A stretch of DNA of 64,000 nucleotides from Aspidapion aeneum (GCA_963576565.1 OY755040.1:85871321-85935320); one strand, 5' to 3'. Positions 46,021-58,307 are shown, counted from the first letter of the stretch. Notes: generated by a model from the sequence alone, not told the origin. A program made the numbers and translations.

Positions 46021-49000
46021 AGCTACAGGGTGATATAGAAATTAGTAGTAAAATTTTGTAAAAATCACATTTTTAAAAAACAACGCTGTCACCAACTTTT
46101 GTTTGTAAAAAATAGTTACGAACAAGATACGCAATCATACCGTTAGCTGACTGTATTACATTTAGATCCAGGAAGTGAGCTACAGGGTGTTATCGAAATT
46201 AGTAGTAAAATCTTGAAAAAATCATATTTTTAAAAAACAACACTGTCACCAACTTTTGTTTGTAAAAAATTGTTAGGAACACGATAAGTAATCATACCGT
46301 TAACTGACTGTATAACCTTTAGATCCACGAATTGAGCTACAGGGTGTTATCGAAATTAGTAGTAAATTCTTGTAAATATCACATTTTTAAAAAACAAAGC
46401 TGCCACCAACTTTCGTTTGCAAAAACTAGTTAGGAACCCGACAAACAATCATACCGTTAACCGACTGTGTTACCTTTAGACCCAGGAAGTCAGCTACAGG
46501 GTGATATCGAAATTAGTAATAAAATCTTGTAAATATCACATTTTTAAAAAACAACGCTGTCACCAACTTTTGTTTGTAAAAACTAGTTTGGAACAAGATA
46601 CGCAATCATACAGTTAACTCACTGTATTACCTTTAGATCCAGGAAGTGAGTTACAGGGTGATACCAAAATAAGTAGTAAAATTTTGTAAAAATCACATTT
46701 TTAAAAAACAACGCTGTCACCAACTTTTGTTTGTAAAAATAGTTAGGAACACGACCAACAATCATACCATTAACTGACTGTGTTACCTTTAGATCCAGGA
46801 AGTGAGTTACAGGGTGTTATCGAAATTAGTGGTAAAATCTTGTAAAAATCATATTTTTAAAAAACAACGCTGTCACCAACTTTTCATTGTAAAAAATAGT
46901 TAGGAACACGATAACCAATCATACCGTTAACCGACTGCATTACCTTTAGATCCAGAAAGTGAGCCACAGGGTAATATCGAAATTAGTAGTAAAATCTTGT
47001 AAAAATCACATTTTTAAAAAACAACGCTGTCACCAACTTTTGTTTGTAAAAAATAGTTAGGAACACGACAAACAATGATACCATTAACTGACTGTGTTAC
47101 CTTTAGATCCAGGAAGTGAGCTACAGGGTGTTGTCGAAATTAGTAGTAAAATTTTGTAAAAATCACATGTTTAAAAAACAACGCTGTCACCAACTTTTGT
47201 TTGTAAAAAATAGTTAGGAACAAGATACGCAATCATACCGTTAACTGACTGTATTACATTTAGATCCAGGAAGTGAGTTACAGGGTGTTATCGAAATTAG
47301 TAGTAAAGTTTTGAAAAAATCATATTTTTAAAAAACAACACTGTCACCAACTTTTGTTTGCAAAAAATTGTAAGGAACAAGATACGCAATCATATCGTTA
47401 ACTGACTGTATTACATTTAGATCCAGGAAGTGTGCTACAAGCTGTTATCGAAATTAGTAGTAAAATCTTGAAAACATCATATTTTTAAAAAACAACACTG
47501 TCACCAACTTCTGTTTGTAAAAAATTGTTAGGAACACGATAAGTTATCACACCGTTAACTGACTGTATTACCTTTAGATCCAGGAAGTGAGCTTTAGGGT
47601 GATATCGAAATTAGTATTAAAATCTTGTAAAAATCATATTTTTAAAAAACAACGCTGTCACCAACTCTTCATTGTAAAAAATAGTTAGGAACACGATAAC
47701 CAATCATACCGTTAACCGACTGTATTACCTTTAGATCCAGAAAGTGAGCCACAGGGTGATATCGACATTAATAGTAAAATCTTGTAAAAATCACATTTTT
47801 AAAAAACAACGCTGTCACCAACTTTCGTTTGTAAAAAATTGTTAGGAACACCATAAGCAATCATACCATTAACTGACTGTGTTACCTATAGATCCAGGAA
47901 GTAAGCTACAGGGTGTTATCGAAATTAGTAGTAAAATATTGTAAAAATCATGTTTTTAAAAAACAACGCTGTCACCAACTTTTGTTTGCAAAAAATAGTT
48001 AGGAACAAGATACGCAATCATATCGTTAACTGACTGTATTACATTTAGATCCAGGAAGTGTGCTACAAGCTGTTATCGAAATTAGTAGTAAAATCTTGAA
48101 AAAATCATATTTTTAAAAAACAACACTGTCACCAACTTCTGTTTGTAAAAAATTGTAAGAAACACGATAAGTTATCACACCGTTAACTGACTGTATTACC
48201 TTTAGATCCAGGAAGTGAGCTTTAGGGTGATATCGAAATTAGTATTAAAATCTTGTAAAAATCATATTTTTAAAAAACAACGCTGTCACCAACTTCCGTT
48301 TGTAAAAAATAGTTAGGAACACGATAAGCAATCATACCATTAACTGACTGTATTACCTATAGATCCCGGAAGTGAGCTACAGGGTGTTATCGAAATTAGT
48401 AGTAAAATTTTGTAAAAATCACATTTTTAAAAAACAACGCTGTCACCAACTTTCGTTTGTAAAAAATAGTTAGGAACAAGATACGCAATTATGCCGTTAA
48501 CTGACTGTATTACATTTAGATCCAGGAAGTGAGCTACAGGGTGATTTCGAAATTAGTAGTAAAATCTAATAAAAATCATATTTTAAAAAAACAACACTGC
48601 CACCAACTTTTGTTTGTAAAAAATTGTTAGAAACCCGATAAGTAATCATACCGTTAACTCACTGTATTACCTTTAGGTCCAGGAAGTGAGCTACAGTGTG
48701 ATATCGAAATTAGTAGTAAAATTTTGTAAAAATCACATTTTAAAAAAACAACGCTGTCACCAACTTTCGTTTGTAAAAAATTGTTAGGATCACGACAAGC
48801 AATCATACCATTAACTGACTGTATTATTTAGATCCAGAAAGTGAGCCACAGGGTGATATCGAAGTTAGTAGTAAAATCTTGTTAAAATCACATTTTTAAA
48901 AAATAACGCTGTCACCAACTTTTGTTTGTAAAAAATAGTTAGGAACACGACAAACAATCATACCATTAACTGACTGTGTTACCTTTAGATCCAGAAAGTG

Positions 49001-51363
49001 AGCTACAGAGTGTTATCGAAATAAGTAGTAAATTTTGTAAAAATCACATTTTTAAAAAACAACGCTGTCACCAACTTTTGTTTGTAAAAAATAGTTAGGA
49101 ACCAGATACGCAATCATACTGTTAACTGACTGTATTACATTTAGATCCAGGAAGTGAGCTACAGGGTGTTATCGAAATTAGTAGTAAAATCTTGTAAAAA
49201 TCATATTTTTAAAAAACAACGCTGTCACCAACTTTTCATTGTAAAAAATATTTAGGAACACGATAACCAATCATACCATTAACTAACTGTGTTACCTTTA
49301 GATCCAGGAAGTGAGCTACAGGGTGTTATCGAAATTAGTAGTAAAATTTTGTAAAAATCACATTTTAAAAAAACAACGCTGTCACCAACTTTCGTTTGTA
49401 AAAAATTGTTAGGAACACGATAAGCAATCATACCATTAACTGACTGTATTACCTATAGATCCAGGAAGTGAGCTACAGGGTTTTATCGAAATTAGTAGTA
49501 AAATCTTGTAAAAATCATATTTTTAAAAAACAACGCTGTCACCAACTTTTCATTGTAAAAAATAGTTAGGAACACAATAACCAATCATACCGTTAACCGA
49601 CTGTATTACCTTTAGAGCCACAGGGTGATCTAGAAATTAGTAGTAAAATCTTGTAAAAATCACATTTTAAAAAAATAACGCTGTCACCAACTTTTGTTTG
49701 TAAAAAATAGTTAGGAACACGACAAACAATCATACCATTAGCTGACTGTGTTACCTTTAGATCCAGGAAGTGAGCTACAGGGTGTTATCGAAATTAGAAG
49801 TAAAATTTTGTAAAAATCACATTTTTAAAAAACAACGCTGTCACCAACTTTTGTTTGCAAAAAATAGTTAGGAACAAGATACGCAATCATACCGTTATCT
49901 GACTATTACATTTAGATCCAGGAAGTGAGCCACAGGGTGATATCGAAATTAGTAGTAGAATCTTGTTAAAATCACATTTTTAAAAAATAACGCTGTCACC
50001 AACTTTTGTTTGTAAAAAATAGTTAGGAACACGACAAACAATCATACCATTAGCTGACTGTGTTACCTTTAGATCCAGGAAGTGAGCTACAGGGTGTTAT
50101 CGAAATTAGTAGTAAAATTTTGTAAAAATCACATTTTTAAAAAACAACGCTGTCACCAACTTTTTTTTGTAAAAAATAGTTAGGAACCAGATACGCAATC
50201 ATACTGTTAACTGACTGTATTACATTTAGATCCAGGAAGTGAGCCACAGGGTGATATCGAAATTAATAGTAAAATCTTGTAAAAATCACATTTTTAAAAA
50301 ACAACGCTGTCACCAACTTTTGTTTGTAAAAAATAGTTAGGAACACGATAAGCAATCATACCGTTAACTGTGTTACCTTTAGATCCAGGAAGTGAGCTAT
50401 AGGGTGTTATCGAAATTAGTAGTAAAATTTTGTAAAAATCACATTTTTAAAAAACAACGCTGTCATCAACTTTCGTTTGTCAAAAGTAGTTAGAAACACT
50501 CTTTGTTTGAAATTCGTAGACAATGATTGTGTAGAATTAAAATTTCGGACTTCCATTGTCTTTATTGATAACGGTTAGAGATACTAACCGAAACGTCGTG
50601 TTTTAAAATAAATAAAGACAATGGAAGTCCGAAATTTTATTTCTAGTTAGAAACATGACTAACAATCATCCATTAACTGACTGTGTTACCCTTAGATCCA
50701 GGAAATGAGCTACAGGGTGTTATCGAAATTAGTAGTAAAATCTTGAAAATATCATATTTTTAAAAAACAACACTGTCACCAACTTTTGTTTGTAAAAAAT
50801 TGTTAGGAACACGATAAGCAATCATACCGTTAACTGACTGTCTTACCTTTAGATCCAGGAAGTGATCTACAGGGTGCAAAATTAGTAGTAAAATTTTTAA
50901 AAAATCACATTTTTAAAAAACAACGCTGTCACCAACTTTTGTTAGTTAGGAACACGATAAACAATAAAACCGTTAACCGACTACTGTATTACCTTTAGAT
51001 CCAGGAAGTGAGCTACAGGGTGATACCGAAATAAGTAGTCAAATTTTGTAAAAATCACATTTTTAAAAAACAACGCTGTCACCAACTTTTGTTTGCAAAA
51101 ATTAGTTAGGAACACGACAAACAATCATACCATTAACTGACTGTATTACGTATATATCCAGGAAGTGAGCTACAGGGTGTTATCGAAATTAGTAGTAAAA
51201 TCTTGTAAATATCACATTTTTAAAAAACAACTCTGTCACCAACTTTCGTTTGCAAAAACTAGTTAGGAACACGACAAAAAATTATACCATTAACTGATTG
51301 TGTTACCTTTTGTAAAAATCACATTTTTGAAAAACAACGCTGTCACCAACTTTCGTTTGTAAA
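46021..51363 (+). repeat. 157-bp satellite array, forward
   Basis: About 33 monomers. A typical one runs agatccaggaagtgagctac, agggtgttatcgaaattagt, agtaaaattttgtaaaaatc, acatttttaaaaaacaacgc, tgtcaccaacttttgtttgt and on to caatcataccgttaactgac. Start points 46164, 46321, 46478 and 46635 give a 157-bp period. Monomers differ at diagnostic sites (gatacgcaatc, cgacaaacaatc, cgataaccaatc). Blocks of four (about 627 bp) or five (about 785 bp) recur, indicating higher-order duplication. One monomer is interrupted at 50499-50643 by a fold-back insertion. Confidence 0.97.
50487..50655. mobile_element. 145-bp fold-back insertion with 12-bp target duplication
   Basis: tagttagaaaca flanks the insertion on both sides (50487-50498 and 50644-50655), marking a 12-bp target duplication in a satellite monomer. 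The insert contains aaaatttcggacttccattg (about 50539) and its inverse caatggaagtccgaaatttt (to 50639). The loop gataacGGTTAG-agata-CTAACCGAAACG resembles a hammerhead stem II plus GAAA. A longer relative lies at 58587-58744. Confidence 0.8.
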
Positions 51364-53509
51364 ACATACTAATTTTGATATCACCCTGTAGCTCACTTCC
51401 TGGATCTAAATGTAATACTGTCAGTTAACGGTATGATTGCGTATCTTGTTCCTAACTATTTTTTTCAAACAAAAGTTGGTGACAGCGTTGTTTTTTAAGA
51501 ATGTGATTTTTACAAAATTTTACTACTAATTTCGATAACACCCTGTAGCTCACTTCCTGGATCTAAAGGTAATACAGTCAGTTAACGGTATGATTACTTA
51601 TCGTGTTCCTAACAATTTTTTACAAACAAAAGTTGGTGACAGTGTTGTTTTTTAAAAATATGATTTTTTCAAGATTTTACTACTAATTTCGATAACACCA
51701 TGTAGCTCACTTCCTGGATCTAAATGTAATACAGTCAGTTAACGGTATGATTGCGTATCTTGTTCCTAACTATTTTTTACAAACAAAAAATAAAGTTGGT
51801 GACAGCGTTGTTTTTTAAAAATGTGATTTTTTCAAAATTTTACTACTAATTTCGATAACACCCTGTAGCTCACTTCCTGGATCTAAAGGTAACACAGTCA
51901 GTTAATGGTATGATTGTTGGTCGTGTTCCTAACTATTTTTACAAACAAAAGTTGGTGACAGCGTTGTTTTTTAAAAATGTGATTTTTACAAAATTTTACT
52001 ACTTATTTTGGTATCACCCTGTAACTCACTTCCTGGATCTAAAGGTAATACAGTCAGTTAACTGTATGATTGCGTATCTTGTTCCAAACTAGTTTTTACA
52101 AACAAAAGTTGGTGACAGCGTTGTTTTTTAAAAATGTGATATTTACAAGATTTTACTACTAATTTCGATATCACCCTGTAGCTGACTTCCTGGGTCTAAA
52201 GGTAACACAGTCGGTTAACGGTATGATTGTTTGTCGGGTTCCTAACTAGTTTTTGCAAACGAAAGTTGGTGACAGCTTTGTTTTTAAAAATGTGATATTT
52301 ACAAGAATTTACTACTAATTTCGATAACACCCTGTAGCTCACTTCGTGGATCTAAAGGTAATACAGTCAGTTAACGGTATGATTACTTATCGTGTTCCTA
52401 ACAATTTTTTACAAACAAAAGTTGGTGACAGCGTTGTTTTTTAAAAATGTGATTTTTTCAAGATTTTACTACTAATTTCGATAACACCCTGTAGCTCACT
52501 TCCTGGATCTAAATGTAATACAGTCAGCTAACGGTATGATTGCGTATCTTGTTCGTAACTATTTTTTACAAACAAAAGTTGGTGACAGCGTTGTTTTTTA
52601 AAAATGTGATTTTTCAAAATTTTACTACTTATTTTGGTATCACCCTGTAACTCACTTCCTGGATCTAAAGGTAACACAGTCAGTTAATGGTATGATTGGC
52701 TATCGTGTTCCTAACTATTTTTTACAATGAAAAGTTGGCGACAGCGTTGTTTTTTAAAAATATGATTTTTACAAGATTTTACTACTAATTTCGATAACAC
52801 CCTGTAGCTCACTTCCTGGATCTATAGGTAATACAGTCAGTAAATGGTATGATTGCTTATCGTGTTCCTAACTATTTTTTACAAACGGAAGTTGGTGACA
52901 GCGTTGTTTTTTAAAAATATGATTTTTACAAGATTTTAATACTAATTTCGATATTACCCTGTAGCTCACTTTCTGGATCTAAAGGTAATACAGTCAGTTA
53001 ACGGTATGATTACATATCGTGTTCCTAACAATTTTTTACAAACAAAAGTTGGTGACAGTGTTGTTTTTTAAAAATATGATTTTTTCAAGATTTTACTACT
53101 AATTTCGATAACACCCTGTAGCTCACTTCCTGGATCTAAATGTAATACAGTCAGTTAACGGTATGATTGCGTATCTTGTTCCTAACTATTTTTTACAAAC
53201 AAAAGTTGGTGACAGTGTTGTTTTTTAAAAATATGATTTTTTCAAGATTTTAATACTAATTTCGATATTACCCTGTAGCTCACTTTCTGGATCTAAAGGT
53301 AATACAGTCAGTTAACGGTATGATTACATATCGTGTTCCTAACAATTTTTTACAAACAAAAGTTGGTGACAGTGTTGTTTTTTAAAAATATGATTTTTTC
53401 AAGATTTTACTACTAATTTCGATAACACCCTGTAGCTCACTTCCTGGATCTAAAGGTAACACAGTCAGTTAATGGTATGATTGGCTATCGTGTTCCTAAC
53501 TAAATTTTT
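51364..53509 (-). repeat. 157-bp satellite array, inverted
   Basis: About 14 monomers of the same satellite in reverse orientation, starting with a junction at aaaacatactaattttgata. Monomers from 51900 to 52560 carry, in mirrored order, the same variant sites as forward monomers from 46780 to 46100. Open frames such as 51910-52092 are satellite sequence. Confidence 0.96.
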
Positions 53510-53989
53510 ATATCACCCTGTAGCTCACCCCCTGAACCTAAATTTGATATTATCCGTTAATACTATGTTGTTTGGGCTATTTTCAACTTTTTATTGCTAA
53601 GTAGAAAACTAGAATTTTTTAACAAATCTATAATAGTTTATGAGCTCACCCTGTAGCAGACCTGGACCTTATCTTTATTACCTGGGTTAGGCAGATTTTT
53701 TCAGATCTCTTGTCATACCTGGTCACAAGAAATATCTGACAACCATTATTTTTTTAAATACACAAATTTTTAAAAAGTTTGAAATTTATGTGTTACAAGG
53801 TTTTTTTTTTGGGCCACGGGGTGTAATAATTCCGAATTAATTTTTTTTTGCCATAAACTGATTAAACCTAACAATTTTCTATCCTAAAAGTCAATTGATT
53901 TTATTTAAACAAGATTTAGGCAATATTTTCTGGTCGACTGTACTTTACCGCAGATTGAAATCCCAATCCCAAGCTAACTTCAGCCACGT
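53510..53989 (-). repeat. Right arm of the giant inverted repeat
   Basis: Inverse counterpart of 45555-46020: ctcaccccctgaacctaaat, gtttgggctattttcaactt, gggccacggggtgtaataat, cttcagccacgt. Small indels only. Confidence 0.85.
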
Positions 53990-54401
53990 TTAACAAGATG
54001 ACCATATTCGTTTGCGTTTATGCAGTCTATTTCATCCACAAAAATCATTTTTCACGTTCACTATCAAAGCAAAAAACCGGACAATTTTTTTTCATTATAA
54101 CTTTTGAACTTTAACTGTAGAGAATTAATCAGTTTTGACTAAGTATATTTTTTTGTCCCTCATCTTGAAATCCAAGATGGCGGACGAAATTAAATCGAAC
54201 CCTTCAAAGATGCTCGTGTATTCTTGTGTTGCGAAAATGTTTTAATAATTTTTTTATATCAGTAAAAAATCTACAGTCTTGCCCCGCACAACAAGGTACG
54301 AATCAGTAAAATCGGTTCGGTGGTTCTAAAAAAAAAACTTTTTGTTTTAAACATTATAATTATAATTTCTAAAGAGCAATCAATTCTTACCATGATTTTT
54401 T
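53990..54401. other. Gene-free spacer
   Basis: AT-rich, no frame. ccaagatggcggacgaaat at about 54172 is notable but has no recognised context. Confidence 0.4.
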
Positions 54402-54706
54402 TTATCAAATACCAAATTGCAAATAATGCAAGGACCTAAAACTATAAACAACAAGTGAAATTAAAGAAAGAAAAATAAGAAAAAAGTTTTCTGCTTCGGC
54501 CGGGGATCGAACCCGGGTCTCTTGCTATCTAGGCAAACATTCTTACCACTGAACCACCGAAGTTACACATATATTTTTTTTCGGAAAACTTCCACAAATG
54601 CAGGCTGCGGTGTCTCAATACAAGAACGAGAAACTCTCAGGGTATTAACTCGACCAAGTCATCCAACTAATCTCTTTAATTCTTCTTTCCCACCGTCAAA
54701 GGTATG
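54402..54706. repeat. 305-bp duplicated segment, copy 1
   Basis: Begins tatcaaataccaaattgcaa and ends ttcccaccgtcaaagg. It recurs 405 bp downstream with few differences. Holds the tRNA-like sequence 54493-54563. Confidence 0.9.
54493..54563 (-). tRNA. tRNA-like cloverleaf 1, anticodon loop reads AGA
   Basis: 71 nt on the minus strand fold as a standard tRNA. Acceptor ACTTCGG/CCGAAGC has only the first pair mismatched. Then TG, D arm GTTC-agtggtaa-GAAT, anticodon stem TTTGC/GCAAG around loop CTAGATA, and T arm CCGGG-ttcgatc-CCCGG. Internal A and B boxes (TGGTTCAGTGG; GGTTCGATCCC) look intact. The loop gives anticodon AGA (Ser), yet there is no long variable arm as Ser tRNAs need, and the body looks Gly-like. 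It is likely a tRNA pseudogene or tRNA-derived sequence. Confidence 0.6.
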
Positions 54707-54806
54707 ATAACTCAAATTAGACGTAAAGAATCAACGTCTGAAAGCATGAGATCACCTTTTCGTGTGTTAAAATCTCTGATCGCAAAATGGGCGATTGCCA
54801 ATATAA

Positions 54807-55111
54807 TTATCAAATACCAAATTGCAAATAATGCAAGGACCTAAAACTATAAACAACAAGTGAAATTAAAGAAAGAAAAATAAGAAAAAAGTTTTCTGCT
54901 TCGGGCGGGGATCGAACCCGGGTCTCTTGCTATCTAGGCAAACATTCTTACCACTGAACCACCGAAGTTACACATATATTTTTTTTTCGGAAAACTTCCA
55001 CAAATGCAGGCTGCGGTGTCTCAATACAAGAACGAGAAACTCTCAGGTTATTAATTCGACCAAGTCATCCAACTAATCTCTTTAATTCTTCTTTCCCACC
55101 GTCAAAAGTAT
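54807..55111. repeat. 305-bp duplicated segment, copy 2
   Basis: Second copy of 54402-54706, with 100 bp of different sequence between the two. Confidence 0.9.
54898..54968 (-). tRNA. tRNA-like cloverleaf 2
   Basis: Same 71-nt structure as 54493-54563. One base change turns the T-stem's closing pair into a mismatch (..CCCCGCCCGAAGC at the 3' side). Anticodon loop again CTAGATA. Probably a duplicate pseudogene. Confidence 0.5.
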
Positions 55112-56454
55112 TTGGCCGTTTTTGGATAAATAAAACATATATACGAATACGCTAAGCCAAGAGAAGTGCCGCCATAACATGGGGGTCTAAACTCTTTTGT
55201 TTTCGAGATATAGAGCAGAAAAGTTGACCATTTGTTTTTAAAGCTCATCAAAAATATGAAATGAAGTCGTGTATCAAAATAAGAACAATAAAGATAAGAT
55301 TTGATATAAAAATTATTAAGAAAAAAATTATGGAGGGAAATTTTTTCAAGAAAAACTTTTTTTAACTTTTAAATTGCCATATTAAACGCAATATTTTTAT
55401 TGATGTCTTATGTTATTGGAAACAAGTCGTTAGGTAGACATAACAACAACATAATATTGATATTTTTTAAAAAATGTGTAAGCGATAAGAAAACTTTAAT
55501 TATTTTTTGCCGTTTCTGGAGGTAACTTTGTAATTTTATCAAAAAAAATTATACATTTTTAAATAATAATTAACCAAATAATCACTTAGCGGTGGAAGAT
55601 TTTCTTTTTTGCTTAAACCATTTTCCCCCACTTCTCAAACCTTAAAAATCTCATATCTTGAAAATAGGGGATTGTTGATTCATTCATTCATCATGCCATA
55701 TGAATCTTTTCATATGTTGACCTCCTCTATCACTCATTAAAATATTGATACTGACACACCGTTTAAATGCACCTTATATACTATATGGTATACATATATC
55801 AAACCTGTTTTAACTTACTCAAAGGCACAGTATGGTTATCAGTAATAACTTCCCTTCGAAAATTTTCTAACCGTGCTAAGGAAATATCTTTCCTGCTCAT
55901 AGATTTTCGTCTTTTATTTTTCTTTTTGAACAAATTTGCAAGAGGCATCTTGTAAAACCCGCCACGCGCACCAGACTTAACACACTTAAAATATTATTTA
56001 TTTATTTATTTTGCCAAAAACTCGTTAATTGATGCGATACATTATGGAATAACCGTTAATAAGAAACGCAAATAATTTTTTAAAATTGATTATTATATGC
56101 CGCTGTGGTATAACGCGAGGCAACGCGTTCTCAATTTGTGGTAAAACATCCTTCACAAAATCTAAAAATACCCGAAATCAAGCTGGAAAAAAAATGATTC
56201 GAATGTGTATGTTTGAGTGAAAAGAGCGCACCGAGAAGTTTTCGGAAAAGTCTCGGAAAATCCACTGAATAGACTGAAAATATGTCGGCAAAGTTAGCCA
56301 GAATTATGCTAGGAAATTTGAACGCGTTTATTGCAAAAAACCATCACTTCTTCCTGTTGGAGGCGCATAATTTTACATTTAAATTTTAGTAAAAAATCAT
56401 AAATGAGAAAGTTGTATATAGGAAAAGAATGAGATCTAGGTCGAGGATCTATGT
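55112..56454. other. Gene-free AT-rich region
   Basis: Small frames (55767-55955; minus 56309-56515) carry no recognisable domain. No repeats noticed. Confidence 0.45.
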
Positions 56455-57155
56455 ATACCCAGGTAGCAAGGTCACGTTTTTTAAACGTCAAAAACGGGTC
56501 ATTTTCAATGACCATTGACGTCTCTAACCTGACGTGTAAATGACCTTTAAATGACGTTCAAAAGACACACCCAAAATGACGTCATTTTCAGGCGTTTTAA
56601 AGACGTCAGCAGTATGACGTATTTGGGACCAAATCAGAACATCAGACACACACACAGACCTATTTATGACTTTTTTAAAACTCGCCTGAATATATGAAAT
56701 ATTCCCTGCAGTTGAGAACACTGAAGGAAACTTAGACACAGAAGGCGACTCTTCTGTAACTTAGACCTGAAAGTACTGGAAGAGGTACAGCGGTGTTCTG
56801 TGAGGGACAGATCAAAATAGACCTAAACCCAGAAGAAAGAAGCCTCGAAGTATGTCTTGATTTAATATTTAATTTAATTTACATACGTACCCCCACATTT
56901 CGTATAAATCCGGTCAAGTACTGCCTGGGGCACCATCTATGTAAGTATGAGTGTATGTCCCTTGGACAAAGTGTGCAGTGTGGGTAGTGACCAATATATG
57001 ATGTTTTTTAGACCTCAAAAACTACACTACGAAAAGACGTCAAATAATTGACGCCTTAAAGACAACATTTTTCGGTAGATGAGCTGCTGGTCACCCAAAT
57101 GACCACTTTTCGACGAAAAAAATACGTCATTTGATGACCTCTTGCTACCTGGGTA
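56455..57155. mobile_element. 0.7-kb MITE-like element, TIR TACCCAGGTAGCAAG
   Basis: TACCCAGGTAGCAAG at the left is exactly mirrored by CTTGCTACCTGGGTA at the right. Sub-terminal sequence is packed with TGACGTC, AACGTCA and ATGACGT words on both sides. No transposase. The frames at 56524-56739 (minus) and 56793-56987 (plus) have no known domain. The ends resemble the 1-kb element at 30739-31738. Confidence 0.8.
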
Positions 57156-57159
57156 CATA

Positions 57160-58275
57160 GTACTCCGGTAGCCGGCAGTAGAGAAAACGACCACATCCAC
57201 AAAACTCAGAAATCTGCAGAAGCTGCTGGGTAGAGAGATAAACCGTGCCATGAGACCTATACCGATCCTGGCCTTTGAGACAATCCTCGAACTGCCATCG
57301 CTACTTGGATAAAGAAGGAGGCGATAAGGACCTACGTATGTCTAAGGTCAATGCAGAGGAAGATGGGAATCAATCCAGTAGTAGAAGAGCTGACATTAAC
57401 CATCAGTGGAGCCCACACATCTTGGATACTTGAGAAGAGGTGCAACTTGCAAAGTCCACACCCTAGATAGGGAAGCGTGGCAAAGCGAACAATGTTTAAG
57501 GAAAGCGCATTAGTTGGCTATACTGATGGACCTCAACTATCAGAGAGGCAAACCACAGAAGCGGGAATGTGAGTGAAAAAACTGGAACTTTAGAAGTGGT
57601 ACCCGCTAGGAGAGCAGGATAGTATTTTTCAAGCATAAGTGTACCCATAATAATTGCGGCAACTCTAGAAAAGGTCAGGAATGGCAAAAAAACTCTGATA
57701 GCCATGTTACCCTGGAGGTGCTCAGTGCCGCTGAAATTGCTGACGCCTTGATGTGAGAAGTCCTAGGGGCCCTGGAGACCCTAAGTGATGGCAAACGGGT
57801 GACGCTGGTTTGGGTTCCAGGGCATACAGGGAGAGCAAGCAACAAGAAGGCGGATGAACCTGCGCGGATCAAAGTAAGAACCGATTATGTAGTCCCCCTC
57901 ATTCTGAGCATGATCAAAAGAGAAGTGCAGAAGGAACTCAATAACTAGACCCAGGATGCACCAGCAAACTCCTGAAAAACAGGAGCAGGTTGTAGACTGA
58001 CCAGATAATTCGTAGAACGACCTTAACCAACCAGACTGAGATGGTTGTTGGGGCGAACGCGAAAAGACGTCGGAATCTTGATAGGTATTCTAACTGGACA
58101 TGACTGGTTGAAGGAGCCCATATACACATGTATAGGAGTCAAGAACGGCCCTACCTACCTAGCCTATGGATATTAATAACCGACATTATGACACCTTGTG
58201 GCAGACTTTAAGGTCTACGCAAGGATAATACAACAGGCCAACCCTGAGCGAAGAAGAGCTGCGCTTGCTGAACTG
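57160..58275 (+). pseudogene. Non-LTR retrotransposon relic with RNase H
   Basis: Plus-strand, heavily mutated C-terminal half of an I/LOA-type ORF2. The RT connection region shows as NRAMRPIPILAFETILELPS and EKRCNLQS. RNase H follows with VGYTDGPQLSERQTTEAGM at about 57515, and TLVWVPGHTGRASNKKADE at about 57805-57860 with the Asp near its end. Further on, TLTNQTEMVVGANAKRRRNL and QQANPERRRAALAEL trail into the 3' end near 58275. Many stops and shifts. It starts exactly where the MITE ends, so the MITE may have inserted into it. It is less GC-poor than its surroundings. Confidence 0.75.
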
Positions 58276-58290
58276 CAGTGGCGGTCCCAG

Positions 58291-58307
58291 TGGGGGGGGG
58301 GGGGGGT
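58291..58307. repeat. Poly-G run
   Basis: About 15 consecutive G after 'ggtcccagt', at the 3' edge of the non-LTR relic. The text around it (cagtggcggtcccagt) resembles the edge of repeat R-B. Confidence 0.85.

Larger units (their letters stand above)
45555..53989. mobile_element. 8.4-kb palindromic element filled with 157-bp satellite
   Basis: Outer arms of about 450 bp (45555-46020 and 53510-53989) are inverted copies of each other. They share acgtggctgaagttagcttg, ttacaccccgtggccc, gtggtcacaag-type and ataataGTTTATGAGCTCACC-type stretches. Between them lie only tandem copies of a 157-bp satellite, forward from 46021 to 51363 and inverted from 51364 to 53509. No coding sequence. The architecture resembles Drosophila Foldback elements, whose long inverted repeats are built of short tandem units, but the repeats here are longer. 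It could alternatively be a satellite array that underwent inverted duplication together with one flank. Confidence 0.85.

Noticed and set aside
45990..53530. Regularly spaced repeats resembling a CRISPR-like array
   Set aside because: The whole 157-bp unit is repeated with no unique spacers, in a eukaryotic transposon-rich setting; it is a satellite.
57496..58129. Minus-strand frames of 60-70 residues
   Set aside because: Opposite strand carries RNase H motifs (YTDG, WVPGHTG); the minus frames show no domain.
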